Of a stretch of DNA of 64,000 nucleotides, positions 11,400-23,254 are shown one piece after another (positions within the stretch are counted from its first letter, which is position 1; every line of letters starts with the position of its first letter). The position numbers and the translations under genes are program-made. The notes under the pieces were generated by a model. The model searched no databases. It saw only the letters and a list, made by a program, of their open reading frames with translations, and was not told the origin of the DNA. Origin of the DNA: Apiotrichum sp. Y4204 (taxonomy: Eukaryota; Basidiomycota; Tremellomycetes; Trichosporonales; Trichosporonaceae); NCBI GenBank assembly GCA_025531455.1, contig JAMYHL010000027.1, positions 434,001 through 498,000 on the forward strand, written 5' to 3'.

Positions 11400-13438
11400 T
11401 TAGAGGGCATGCGGGTCGTCCTCCTCGGCCCACATGGGGTTATACCGAGGGGGCACGGTCTCCTGTGGCCGGGCCCGGGAGCCGGGAACGCGGCCGGCGT
11501 CGACCTCCTCTTTGACGGCCGGGTGGTGGGGGAGGGGGGCGAGCGGTGTGGAACCCTGGCGCATGGGACGTAGAGCGCCGACAGGTGAGTGCTGGCCGAC
11601 GGGGGACGTCGGAGAGCCACGGTGGCTTGCGTTGGCGACGTAGAACCCGCCCGGCTGCTGATATGCTTGCTGGTTATGCGGCTGCGGGTGGGATTCGTAT
11701 TGCGGCGGAACAAAGGGCGGGTAGTGCTGCTGATACGACATGGGAGAATCGGGTCCAGACAGGGGTGTCGATGCCGACTGGGGGTGATAACCACCGCGGC
11801 CCGAGCCCGAGGCCGAGGAACCGGGATAGCTAGGTGCTGACGACTGTGCCGAGTACGACTGCGAGCCACTGCGATCCGATGGATAGGTGCCAGTGGAAGG
11901 GTACGCTGCAGGGGGTGTGGCGTAGGGGGTCGACGCGTAGCGCGTCTCCATACCGGCTTCTTGCGCCTTGGCAATCGCCGCGGCAGACATGGTCTTCTGG
12001 CTTTGGGAGCGGTTGGCGCTCGTATCGCTGCGTGCTGCCGACGAGCCGACGGCGCCAAGGGGCGTCACACTGGCGCCAGAGTCGTCGGCATCAATAACAA
12101 ACACGTCCTTGTCCGGGTCGGCAGCGTCCTCCTCAAAGTTGGAGAGACCACTCGGCGGGCGGCGGAACCTGGCCCCACGCTTACCGCCGCGCTTGTCCCC
12201 GAGAGGCGCTGCGTGTGTGTCTCTCCTCTGGCGCCGGCGGCAGCAGAAGAAGATCAGGAGAGCGATAAGCAGGAGGGCGACGCCACCGCCGACGGCGACG
12301 CCGATGATCGCACCGAGAGGAACAGAGCTTTTGTCTGCTCCAGCTTTGGCACCTCCGGTACCGCTGCCGTTGGTCGAGTCGTTGGGATTGACACCCGGCT
12401 GGGTCATGTCTCCGCCGACGGTGGTGATCGTCCGGCCGTAACGGAACTCGAGGTACTGTTCCGCCTTACCCGTGAAGGTGACGGTAACAGTGTAGCTCTT
12501 CCTGAAGTCAAGCGGAGTGAAAAACATGACGACGTTGCGCTGTGCAAGCCACGCGTTGTTCTGGGTGTAGCTCGTCGTCGCGGGGCCATCAAAGAGCGGC
12601 GGGTCGACAGTGACGGTGAACGGCCCCTGTTCGCTGTTTGAAATAGTATACAGCGCGAGGAAGGACGTGTTTGCCGGCGGGCGAAGGATAAACGACGCCT
12701 GCGGCACGTTTGTCTGGATACGCGGGTTGCTCCAGCAGCTCGAGCCCTCGCCCTGTGCAGTCTTGTACTCGCCGCACACAGTCGCGTTTGGCACCCAATC
12801 GCGTCCTTTCTCCGCCGACCACGTAATATTCGGGCTGTTGAAGTAACTGGTCGCGTCCTCGCCGTACGCGTTGAATGTCTCGTTTGCAATCACCGCACTG
12901 ACAATCAGTCCTATCCAGCACATGGCACTCACCCCTGGCCGCCGAGCTGAACCGTGACAACCACAGAAGTGACACTCAGCGTGCCGTCAACGAGCTTGAG
13001 AACCGCATTCTGCATGACATTCTCGAGACCCGTTGCAGACGCGATAAGCCCGTCCTGGACGTCGAGGCTGACCTGGCTCGTCTTTCCGCCAAGCTCAAAG
13101 TCGAGAGAGCCCTTCGCCGAGCCGTAGAAATACACCGCCGTGCCGAGGAACGGGAGCGACACTGTAGCTCCGGCAAAGCGCGTCGTGTGTGCGCTCGTGG
13201 GGACCACGCCGTTGTCGCTGTCGACGGGAAAGAACGGCGAGTAGTCGGACCAGGAAATGCCCGAGTACGTCTGGTTCCACGCGGTGTCTGCGGGGCCGGA
13301 CGCGCTCGGCGCGTACACGAGCATCGGGGACATGTCGCTGAGCGTAAAGTTGCTCTCTTTGCCGGTGAGGTGGGGGAGCGCGTCAGCCGCGGCCGCGAGG
13401 GGCGCCGCGAGCGCGAGAGAAAGAAGAGACGCCCACAT
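11400..13438 (-). CDS. secreted-domain single-pass membrane protein with disordered cytosolic tail
   Basis: Two exons (12933-13438 and 11400-12897, minus strand) joined by a 35-nt intron give 667 aa. Residues 1-20 are a clear signal peptide (MWASLLSLALAAPLAAAADA). About 370 residues of extracellular sequence follow, rich in N-glycosylation sequons (NFT, NQT, NET, NIT, NAT, NTS) and probably forming two beta-sandwich domains, one before and one after the intron. A single membrane span, AIIGVAVGGGVALLLIALLI, is followed by the stop-transfer CCRRRQRR and then a long Ser/Pro/Gln/Tyr-rich cytosolic tail ending in EEDDPHAL. This architecture is common in basidiomycete cell-surface proteins, and a sensor or wall-associated role is plausible. 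I do not recognise a named family. An upstream in-frame ATG at 13561 lies ahead of the signal peptide and is unlikely to be used. Confidence 0.85.
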
Positions 13439-14371
13439 CGTGAAGTTGAAGGAGTGTAGGTGGTGATGGACGTGGGGCTTGGAAGACCAAGATGCGGGGC
13501 AGAGCCAGCCAGTGGTCCCGTGGCCGTGGAGCGATGGTGAAGAGAAAGAAGAAAATTCCAAGTCGAGTCAAGGTCGGACGGAGGTTATGGCAGGCGGTTG
13601 AGTGTGTTTGAGTGTGCTCCTCGGACGCCACCGGAACACGCCCCACGCAAAATGCAGAGAAACAGAGCTCAGGAGCGCAGAAGCAGAACGAGAGACAGAA
13701 CCAAATGCTCTGAGACCTGGCGGCGTAGGAAACAGGAAACACAGGAAACACTGGACAAATTAGCCAAGGGAGTGCCTGAACGCTAGCTACCGCGGGCCGC
13801 AAAGCTTGGGCAAGTACCAGAGTGTCCCCGTACCTTGTTCTGGGGCGCCCCTCGATGAATCAAGCTTGAATGGCGTAAGGGTATACGAGAGGAACAAGCC
13901 GGGCGTGTACCACTCCAACCATGGCTACACGTTTCAGCGTGCGGACAAGATCGCTGAAAACGTGGTTGCGTCGACGGGCTTGGAACATCCCGACGAGCAC
14001 TGAAGTTTCTGCAGAACGGCTCGCACCCAACTGACCCGACCCAGAGCAATCGTACCTATGGCAACAGCTTCATACGCTCATACCTTGCTAAGTAAACTTG
14101 ATCGTTTGGAACACTTTCCGGGATCCAGGGCTCATCCGTCGTTCCTGTTCGAGGCTTGCGGCAGTAAGCTTACGACGCTCACGAACATCGAGAAACGCAG
14201 AGGAACACCATCGTCTGTTGCCGCTTCTGGAAACTGGGACTCTCACAGCCCGCTCATGAACGCCCAGCATTCTTTGTCCAATGCCTGCATCAATCTTATC
14301 ATGTTCCCAATACACAGTACAACTGCTAATGCCACTTCACGCTCTGTAACCTAACGACGCCGCTTACGCGA
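13439..14371. other. gene-free interval
   Basis: It contains the promoter of the minus-strand membrane protein and the 3' flank of the minus-strand hydroxylase. No gene, tRNA or repeat could be supported. Confidence 0.35.
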
Positions 14372-16348
14372 TTACTGCGCCTTGCCGAGTATCTGGGTGA
14401 GGGCGGCAGTGAGCTCGGCCTCGGGGTCGGCCGCGAGGGCGATGGAGCGCCAGGCAACGTGCTTGTCGGGGCGGATGAGGAGGGCGCCGTCCTCGTCAAT
14501 CTCGCGCAGCTTGGCCCAGTCATAGTACAGGTCCTCGGCGTCCTGGTCTGGGCCGATGACGACCGCCTTGAGGGGGATGCCCGTCTTGGCCGCGACGCGC
14601 TCGGTGGCCTCGACCCACTTGCGGCCCGACGTGCCCGTGAAGACGGTGAAGCAGCCGTACTTTGCGAGGTCGAGCGTGGAGACCTTTGCGAGGTGTGTTC
14701 CAACCCAGGCGTGGGGGAGACGGCCACCCGGCGAGGTCGTGGGCTTGTAGTAGAGCTCGGGGTCGCGGTCGTTAACGGGACGTGTGCCGTCCGAGGCGAT
14801 GGCGGTGGACTCGTAGAACTGGCCCATCTCGACGCCGTGCGCGTTGAACTCGTAGTTCTTCTTGTCCATGGCGGTGACGAGGTCGGCGCGCTTCTTGCGT
14901 CCGCGTGCGGTGTCGGCCTTGCGCTCCTCAATCTCCTTGGCCATGTCCTCGGGCGCCATACCCGGCTGGATGCCAAGCGCCTCGAAGAGGTGCACAAACT
15001 CGCGAGAAGACTTGTTGGCACGGGTGACAATCTGCTTGGCAACGGGCGCACGCTCAGTCGAGTACGTCTCGAGGAGCGACGGGTCGGCGTATCCACGGAG
15101 CACGGCGGCGATCTTCCAGCAGAGGTTGTACGAGTCCTGGATGGAGGTGTTGGAGCCGAGACCGTTCGACGGCGGGTGGCGGTGGATGGCGTCACCGGCG
15201 CAGAAGACGCGGCCCTTCTGGAGGTGTGTGGCGTACAGCTCGTTGTTGCCCCAGAGGGACTTGCCGGTGATCTCGACCTCGAGGTCGGGGATGCCAATGA
15301 GCGAGCGGACAATCTTGATGGCGGCAGCGTCGTCAACGACCGGCGGCGGCTGGCTGATGTCAAAGCCCCAGACGATGAGCCACTCGTTCCACGGGCGCAC
15401 CATGCGCACAAGACCGGCACCGATACCACCGACGTTGGCACCCGGCTGGATGACCCAGTAGAGGACCGACGGACGGCCCTGGACGTGCTGGGCAATGTCG
15501 GCCTTGAAGGTGATGTTCATGGAACCCGCAACGTCCATGTTACCCTGGGTGGGGAGCTCGAGCTCCTTCGCAATGATGGAGCGCGCGCCATCCGCACCAA
15601 TCATGTACTTGGCGCGGATCTGGTACGTGAGACCCGTGAGGCGGTCGCGGACAGTGGCAGTGACGCCGTCGGCGTCCTGGGTGTGCGAGATGTATTCTGT
15701 CGAGAAGCGGGTGTGGGTGCCGCGCTTGGTGGCAGCGGCAATGACAATGGGCTCGAGGTATGTCTGCGGAATGTCGCACATGGACGAAGGGGATGCGAGC
15801 GTGTGGTCGGCCTGGCGCGCCGGGTGCGTGCCCCAGGTAAGGATGCGGCCAATCTCCTCGCCGGCAATGGAAGTGCAGAAGACGGTGTCGCCGCACTTTT
15901 CGTGCTCGGTCGCCTCGGCCTCGACCGTCTTTTCGATGCCCATGTCGCGCATGATTTCCATCGTGCGCTGGTTGGCTGCGTGTCAGGCTGCGCTTCTCCT
16001 GCCCACATGAACAAGACGCGGCAAATAGGGCGTACGGCAGCATCCCAAGAACCCTTGAGCCCTTTGGCAGGGCTCGGCAGTGGGCGCTCTTGCGGTCTCG
16101 CACTCTCGCGGCCACTTCCGGTATTCCACATTCCGCAGTTCCCACTATCTATGACACTCACTGATGTGCGCACGGGGCGTGTTGGCAGTCCACTTGTAGC
16201 GGTTGATGACGATGGCGGGGATGCCGAGGTCGCCGAGGAAGAGGCCGGCGGCGGCGCCCGCCGGGCCGGCACCGACGACGAGCACGTCCGTCTCGACGAT
16301 ACCCTGCGGGAGCTGGGTCTCCTTCTGGCCGTCCTGGAAAACGGGCAT
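14372..16348 (-). CDS. FAD-dependent aromatic hydroxylase, TfdB-like (phenol monooxygenase family)
   Basis: Flavoprotein monooxygenase that would hydroxylate a phenolic ring using NAD(P)H and O2. Exons 16162-16348 and 14372-15975 (minus strand) give 596 aa, almost the size of bacterial 2,4-dichlorophenol 6-monooxygenase (598 aa). Visible motifs are the FAD dinucleotide fold DVLVVGAGPAGAAAGLFL near residue 20, RAHITNQRTMEI spanning the splice junction, the second fingerprint YMIGADGARSIIAKEL near residue 195, and CAGDAIHRHPPSNGLGSNT near residue 330. The C-terminal thioredoxin-like domain is present. NYEFNAHGVEMGQFYES is typical of the TfdB branch. The long uninterrupted second exon is unusual here and could reflect bacterial ancestry. 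A 5' UTR intron is possible (donor-like GTGAGT near 16447). True substrates could be phenol, resorcinol or hydroxybenzoate derivatives. Confidence 0.88.
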
Positions 16349-18510
16349 GCTGGGCGTCAGCTGGGCCGTGTGGGAATGGGGCGCCTGGTGTCTAGGTCTG
16401 GATCTGAGACGCGGCGCCGACTGATCCACGACATGACGCGGTACTCACCTGAATCGATTCGCGCGGTGTTAAGACTGGAGGAAAGCGCTGGCTGAGTGCG
16501 GATGCGACTGTGCGACTGGTGCGTGTGCTGGTGTTGGGGAGAGAGCTGGCTCGACTGATGTGGGTAGGAAGATATTCCCGGGCGCTGCTTAAGTACCCTC
16601 CCATCGCGAGGCAGGGGCCACGATCGCTAGTGTCGATGGGGAGGACCTTTGGCTTCGAAGCTGAGGCGGAGGGCGAGGCTGAGGCCGAGGACCCGCATGA
16701 CCCTCGCCTCTCGCCGGAGATCCAATCCGGCGATGCCCATTGACGTCGCAGCCCACCAGGCTACCAGGCTGCCAGGATACCAAGCTACTCGAGGCGATCG
16801 GCCACCTCCTTGCCTCCTTGCCTCCAGGCCTTGCCTCGCACCTTGCTCGCCGGCACGAGTACAATGACTGTGCTCTAGAGCACTACTCCCAATCTCGCCC
16901 TGCGCGAAGCGGTTAGCGCCGCCCGAGAGTTCTCACCTAAGCACCAATACACGATCCGAGATTGGATCAGCAGGCACATCAGTACAGTGCCTACTGAACC
17001 TGCGGAATGTCGACAAATGTCCCCTTCTGCGCTGTGCGCGCACGCATCAGTCCCCGCACGCGAGGCCCGAGGTAATGACAGACACAGGGGCAGCGCCGCC
17101 GTCAGTTGTCAGCTGTGCACCAGTTAGATCCCCGCAGCGGGGCCCAAGGGCTTGGGTCCCCGTGGCCTTGGCCCCTTGGGGCTGGGAATGAATGTCGGTT
17201 GCTGGGCGGCTTGGTGGCCGCGGTCTCGGTTTTGCACGGGTCCCGGGCGGGCTAGCACTCACGGCTAAAGCGACAAACAAAACTTGAAGGAGGCCGCAAG
17301 GGAGAAGCTGGCTGAATGCATACGGGTCTGCTGACGGCTGGTAACGAGCTACCTGCAGTAGCGCAATGGACAGAATTGGGACACATGACAAAGGCGCGCG
17401 GGTGCAGCCGAGCAACCGCTTACAGAGCTACAGAGGAACACAGGGCAGAGTTCGGTAGTGTAATGCGGTTTGCGGTATGCAGCACGCGCACCACGAGCGA
17501 GACCCGCAAATACCACAGGACCCACAGGCCACAGGGCCCACAAGGGTACAATGCCGTTGTACCTGGTCTCGGGTCTCGGGGTCTCCGACGCTCCCGATCC
17601 GGTGTTCCTCGAACAAAGCCTGCAACGCCTGCAATGCTGTTCGGAACGTGACAAATCCGTCTCACCGATCTCACCGATCTGGGGATTCTGCAGTCATTGA
17701 TAGGGAGACACTCCCGACGCCGCGACGCCGCACACGCATTGTTCATGAAGGGTCACACGCCCACTTTCGCGGCTCATCACCGCTGTTGTCATGCTACATG
17801 ATGACAAGCTGCATGCTGTAATGCTGTAATGCTTTCATCTGCCATTCCCCAACCCACTGCATTCCGCACAATCAGGCCCCGTCCCCCTCGTCGGCTCCAC
17901 TTCCGTGTCCGAGAACACCGCGGAATACCGCACAGAAGCGATAAACGATCTGGGCCCCCGCGTCAGTGGATACGACAGTGCCCCTGGCCCGTGGCCGAGA
18001 GCGAGAGCGAGATCTAAGAATATCTAGAGAGTATATCGAGATCTCATCCACTCCACAACGGGGCCCCCGGGCGTCGAGTCCCTGTTCGGCTGACTGATAC
18101 GAGACGGAGACACCGCGTGATAGACGCCGCAGCTGTGGAACCCTTCGAGTCCTGTCCGCGTCCCAAGATCCTAGAGATCGGAGACACTCCCGCGACATGT
18201 GTGCCTGCGCATGGTCCATCTCGATGAGCGGGCACCTTTTCGGGGCCTGATAAGCCATGGTGCTTGCGTTCCTGTCAGCGGCGGCAGGGGCGGGAAGACT
18301 ACATATCGTTGACTATGTCTGACTACACACCACACCTCATCATCGCTCACCAGGTGACTGGGCAGGATATGGTATTTCAGATAACTCGCTGACTGGCACG
18401 CCCGGCTGTCAATGCCGGCACACGCGCACACGCCTCTCCCTCTCGCGACGTGCGACGGGGACTCGCAGACTTCTCTGTCCGACCACGAGAAAAAGAGAAC
18501 GCTTATTCTT
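16349..18510. other. gene-free interval (2.2 kb)
   Basis: It begins with the hydroxylase promoter and possible 5' UTR intron. The rest shows short low-complexity patches (GAGGCxGAGG near 16660-16695) but no gene I can support. Confidence 0.35.
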
Positions 18511-18593
18511 AGCCTCGTATGGGGCTCGAACCCATGACATTTTGATATCTTAGTAGTAAGAGTCAAACTATCTACCGACTGATATAACGAGGC
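18511..18593 (-). tRNA. tRNA-Lys (CTT) with 10-nt intron
   Basis: Read on the minus strand, a complete cloverleaf is present. The 7-bp acceptor stem is GCCTCGT/ACGAGGC, the D stem TATC/GATA, the anticodon stem TTTGA/TCAAA and the T arm ATGGG-TTCGAGC-CCCAT, with discriminator T. The anticodon loop holds 17 nt instead of 7. Removing 10 nt after CTCTTA, the canonical position 37/38 for nuclear tRNA introns, restores a normal loop with anticodon CTT. Confidence 0.92.
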
Positions 18594-18978
18594 GACGCGG
18601 TTTTTTTCTCGCCGTGGGACAGGGGTACGTTGGACAAGTGTACGGGTGAAGGAGGAGCCCACAAGTCCATCATGTCCTGTTGATCTTGTGCTGCGCATTT
18701 CTGTCGGTACTTGTGTCGCAACTGCTTCACACGCCCACCCAGATCTGACCCTGCCGAGCGCCTGCCTCGTCACCGTCCCACCGATCGCACGTCTCAGGGC
18801 CCAGTCACTCGAAACACGCCGACGACGATTCCAGATTCAGACACGTCTGGCACGCAGGTGGGTTATCCCACGGCAGACACGCCATGCCTTGCGCAGCCTT
18901 GCGGCCACCTCAGCGTTCTAGACCATTCCAGACCAGCTGCATTCACGCAGAGGGGCGTTCTACGCGTTCCGTCCAAAA
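18594..18978. other. spacer between two tRNA genes
   Basis: No coding or RNA feature. A T-rich run complementary to the tRNA-Lys upstream flank lies immediately at 18600-18607. Confidence 0.3.
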
Positions 18979-19078
18979 AGCAGAGTATGGGGATCGAACC
19001 CACGATCTTGACCAGACAACTCTGCTGGGCGAACCCAGCCAGCCGGAAAGTCACGCCGTACCACTTGGCCAACCCTGC
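18979..19078 (-). tRNA. tRNA, probably Arg (CCG), with 28-nt intron
   Basis: On the minus strand a cloverleaf is visible. The acceptor stem is GCAGGGT/ACTCTGC (one G-T pair), the D stem GCC/GGC with a GGT loop, the anticodon stem TGACT/GGTCA, the T arm GTGGG-TTCGATC-CCCAT and the discriminator T. Between the anticodon-stem strands are 35 nt. Excising 28 nt after TTCCGG leaves a 7-nt loop with anticodon CCG, which reads the arginine codon CGG. The deduced intron contains its own hairpin, CTGGG-TTCG-CCCAG. The RNA gene is clear, but the isotype depends on this intron placement. Confidence 0.82.
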
Positions 19079-20660
19079 GGACAAATATTTCGTTTGCGGT
19101 TCTTGGACGCGCCTCGATGGGGCGAGATGACGAGGAGGATGGCGGACAGACTTGAAGGAGGGTGAGTCTATGACTTCTGGACAGACTGTTCGCGTGGTGC
19201 CAGAAGCTGTGTAGCGCCAGCCTCATGCCGTCTCATTTTGCGCCCCGATTTGTGCCCCAATCTCCACCGACCCCAGGACCCAGAACGCGTCCGTGAATGT
19301 CGTCAGATCGCGTCCGCGTGATCGTCCGCAGCCGTCGGTGATCGATAAACGCGCACAGGAATTTGGGGATTCCGGAATCGACGGGGCGCGCAGTGCGCAG
19401 CACGCAGCAAGCAGGATGCAGCGCGGTACACACGGAGGTCACTGCGAACGGCATGATGACACGCTGGGACACGCTGTGACATGCTGTGACACGCTGGATG
19501 GAGGCATGATGTAATGACCTTGGAGAAGGTCATGCGCGCACTCTGATACTTGCATCCCGAAGAGGAATCTGCCGTACCGTGCTTACTTTGCTCTTTGCTC
19601 AGACCTGCTGAGAGCGGCAGGTGTCGGATCTTCTGAATGCCATTACCAGGACCGGGTCTGGCCATCAGTTACGCGTGGGCAGTGTTCGAGAACGTCCCCG
19701 CGCCTGCATTCTGCTACGTTCTGCTCGCGAGACTCGCCAGCGCGTTGTCGGACAATTAAGAGGGCTTCATCTACCCTCGTGGGCGCGCAGGAGCGAGGTC
19801 TTGGCGCTGGACGGCGGCGGCTGGCTGGCAGTCCGTGGATCGCGGACGGTGAGGCACTTTGCGTGGATTAATTACCGTATACCGTGTACTGTACAACGAA
19901 GTACACATCTCGTGTGAGCCCCAGACTGCGTTAATTACAGCCTCCCCGGGACATCTCGTGTGAGCTTGTGTGCCCCGTACTGCGGAGCGTGGACGGCGCG
20001 AGGCCGCGCGGCCTAGAGCTTGTGCTTTGGGCTCGAGATGACGGTGCCGGATCTCGCTTGCGGTCAGCTTACGGCAGTGACGCATTCCATGCTGGCCAGA
20101 CGGGGCAGAACAGGGTATGCATTTGTACACAATGGAGCCCTTGCGGGGGGAAGGAGTGCGGTCTGGCCGTCGTTGAGCAGGGCACAAGGTTCGCGTGCCG
20201 CTCGCAACTTGCTGTTTGCATGCATTGTGCCGTGCCGAGGCTGAGAAGGGATGTGAGCTTGGCGGGGAGTAGCTGTGACAGCGGTGTCTCAGCTCACGGG
20301 TGAGATGACATCACGGAGTGACAACTCTGGCTTTCACCGACATGACATCACCGTAGCAACACCGAGCGGGGCGTGGGATGGATCCTCTCTTGCCGCGGCG
20401 GAGCCGCAGCGTCAACACCCACTGCGCTGCGCTGTACTTGCTTTTCCACGTATGTGGGGCTGTGGCCGTGGTGAGGACAGAACGAGAATGGAAACGGGCG
20501 TGGTGCTCTCTCGGTCAACGAGCTCTCGGTTGCAAGACAGGATATATAGCTGGTCATCTCAGTGTCCCCCTTCTCCCATCATCGGCATTGCCATCGTCTT
20601 TCAACAAACTTCCAACTCTCTACACCCACCTACCCGTACTACTCGTACCGAACAACCAAC
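19079..20660. other. gene-free interval (1.6 kb)
   Basis: No gene that I can support. The last 120 bases are the promoter and leader of the metallothionein-like gene, including a TATATA at 20543-20548. Confidence 0.35.
20543..20553 (+). promoter_or_regulatory. TATA-like element with adjoining GCTG, metallothionein-like gene
   Basis: TATATA followed directly by GCTGG lies about 115 bp before the start codon. The stretch ATATAGCTGG also fits the loose GCTG-core consensus reported for fungal copper-sensing Cuf1-type regulators. That core is short enough to occur by chance. Confidence 0.4.
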
Positions 20661-21328
20661 ATGGAGCAGATCAAGAAGCTCGTCACGTAAGTCCACTCAA
20701 TCCCTCACTCGTGCTCCACCTCCAGTTCACTAACATCAGCGGCTGCAAGTGCAAGGAGCCCGAGCAGGGCCCGCAGTGCCCCTGCCTCCGTGGCGGCTGC
20801 TCGTGCCGCACCGGCAAGTGCAAGTGCCCCGGCTGCGCCGGTAAGGTCCACCGCGGCAACGAGTCGTCGTCGTCCTCGTCCTCGGGCGACTCGGACCAGC
20901 TCCGCACCCGCAAGCGCAACAAGCGCCAGCAGCGCCTCGCTGGCGGCGGCGGTGCCGCTGGCATGGCCGGTGCCGGCCGCACCGGTGGCATGGGCCACAC
21001 CGGCGGTGTCGGCCACACCGGCGGCATGGGCGGTGCCGGCCAGGGCGGCATGATGGGCGGCGCCGGCCAGGGCATGCACTCGACTCACGCTGGCGGCCAC
21101 ATGGGCCAGGGCGGCATGGGCCAGCCCGGTATGGGTGGCCAGATGGGTGGCCAGCCCGGCATGGGTGGCCAGATGGGCGGCCAGCCCGGCATGGGTGGCC
21201 AGCACGGTCTCGGCGGCCAGATGGGTGGCCAGCCCGGCATGGGCGGCCAGATGGGCGGCCAGCCCGGCATGGGTGGTCAGCACGGCCTCGGCGGCCAGGG
21301 CGGCATGGGCCAGGGCCGTCCCCTGTAA
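20661..21328 (+). CDS. metallothionein-like Cys-rich protein with Gly/Met/Gln repeat tail
   Basis: Exons 20661-20686 and 20740-21328 give 204 aa. After a nine-residue start, residues 10-42 carry nine cysteines spaced CxC-x8-CxC-x4-CxC-x4-CxCxxC, with almost no hydrophobic residues, as in thiolate-cluster metallothioneins binding Cu(I) or Zn(II) in the cytosol. A poly-Ser linker and a basic patch (RTRKRNKRQQR) follow. The last 110 or so residues are Gly, Met, Gln and His repeats built on a 10-residue unit, QPGMGGQMGG, with a 26-residue higher-order duplication containing GGQHGLGGQ. The Met and His residues could add metal ligands, or the tail may simply be disordered. I recognise the N-terminal type but not the combined architecture. 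Confidence 0.8.
21118..21300 (+). repeat. coding tandem repeat of the metallothionein-like protein
   Basis: An approximately 30-bp unit encoding QPGMGGQMGG is repeated in tandem with small variations. A 78-bp higher-order unit ending in the GGQHGLGGQ variant occurs twice. It is a likely site of copy-number change by slippage or unequal exchange. Confidence 0.8.
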
Positions 21329-23254
21329 GCCGCTTCCGTGAAGCTTGCATCGACATCGACCGACATCGACATCAACCCAACACCGACGTCGCCGATCGCC
21401 GACTCTTGCGCGCGTGATCCCGTTCACGCGCGTTGTACCCCGTCCCCGTTCCCCTTCGTATAAAGCAATTTCGTAGTAGTCGCCCGATAACGGGCCTGTC
21501 TGAAGTGTGTAGTATGAATTAGTGGCAGTCTCGTTTGCAGCAGTGAACAAGCAGTGCGTTCCGGAGCGACGAGCGACGTGTTTATCGTGAGGCTGGCATG
21601 TTTGGTGAGATGGAGGCCGGGTGGCGTCGTGTGAGCTCCGCCGCAGGTCGTGTGAACGTGTGATCTCAAAGGAGGGCTCTGCGCTCGTGACCGTCCCGCC
21701 TCCAACATACATCGCGTCATAGTCAGTCTAGGGAGCTGAGGATGTGAGTTGAGGCATGAGAGCCGAAGAGCAAGCTTGGGTTTGTGGAGACGGGACAGAG
21801 GTGATGTTTGGGTGTTGTGTGAATGAGAACGGCAAGTGACGTCACATTACCACAGCCAGTGACCGTACGACTGGTGCGGCTGGTGACGCCCGCCGTGTGA
21901 TGCCCCGCCCATCCAGCTTGCAACGACGTATTATACCGCATGTGCCGTCCGGGCGCTTACACGCGCTTGCACAAGAGAGCGCAAGAGACGATGGACGGCG
22001 TCCACCGCTGGCTGGGACGAAGTGGAAGTGGAAGTCAAAGCTGTGGCGAGGGTGCGGGGATCACCGCCATGTCCGGTGGAGATGGCCGTCCATGGCCACC
22101 ACAGTACCACAGTGCGCGAAATGCTGTGGGGGACACCGCGCGTCGAAGTGAGTAGCTGTTATGAATGATGAAGTCGCTGGACCAGGATGAGTTGGATGAG
22201 TGAAGATCGAAAAGAGTTGAGAGTGCGAGTCGCCACCCATGGGCTCCGACAAGAACGAGAGCACCGCAAGCCGGGCTTTATCTACTCTTTGTGCGCACGA
22301 CCACTCGGGTCCCCATGTTAGCCATGTCCAGCGGTGACCGTCGCATCCACAGTCTACCATCATCATCATCATCAAACCTGCGTCAACCTCATGCACCCTG
22401 CCGGTGCGTGGGAGCACGCGTGATTGCGCGATGCGTGCGCGTCCAGCCTGGTGAGGATACTACCACGGATGATGAGGATGTTGGGGTGAATGTCGCCATT
22501 TCGCCACGAGGCCAGTAAGGTGATGTCATTTTTCGATCCTTCTGCGTGCCACTGCCATTACAATCAGTGCCCTCAGAGCCCACAACTGCTCATCAAGACT
22601 CCAGTCACTTGTTCAACGTACACAGTACGGTAACACTGCGGCCTGTCTGCAGGACATACCTTGAATTCATGGCCTGATCAGTATGAGGAGGCGGCAGTGC
22701 ACTGCATGTGGTTGCTTGGATCCATGTCATTACTCTTTCATAATTCACGTCGAGTTTGATGCCAAGTCAAACGAGGCGGTGTGCTCCCCGCTCCCCACCC
22801 CCTTCACTCCTGCACTCGTGAACTCCTGGCTTTTGTTCCACGTCATGTCGGATCCGATAGCGCGCGCTTATCTCGCGTGTGACGTTATGAAACCGAGACG
22901 CTGAGACGACTGTGATCCATGTCGCGGTATCTGAGAACCAGGAAGGAATCAGTAATCAATTCAAAATCTCTCTGCTCTGCACCTTGTCAACACCCAATGC
23001 ACTGCATCTTGGTATGGATCGCGACTAGCGCTGATGATACGCGCGGGGCCAGCCCGCGCGTGAGGGAGGGGGTTGCTCGTCCTCTAGGGACGCAACTACC
23101 AGGCTGTATGTCGTGCTAATGCTATCACTATCACACAACAGGGATGAGATTTCGGATGAGATGGCCGGAATGGGGGAATGGGGAAGATGCGGAGATCGTG
23201 AGATGAGACGCGTCAAGTGCTCGAGCGGCCGCGCGACCTGATTAGACATCAAGC
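21329..23254. other. gene-free interval (1.9 kb)
   Basis: It lies between the 3' ends of two convergent genes. Some low-complexity sequence (CATCATCATCATC near 22360) is present, with no supportable gene. Confidence 0.35.

Noticed and set aside
14459..16495. 678-codon plus-strand open frame opposite the TfdB-like hydroxylase
   Set aside because: It is the antisense shadow of a well-supported flavoprotein gene. Long antisense frames are expected where third positions are GC-rich.
20705..21712. Ala/His-rich 335-codon minus-strand frame over the metallothionein-like gene
   Set aside because: The repetitive composition is the complement of the Gly/Met/Gln repeats. The plus-strand product has a sensible intron, Cys pattern and promoter.
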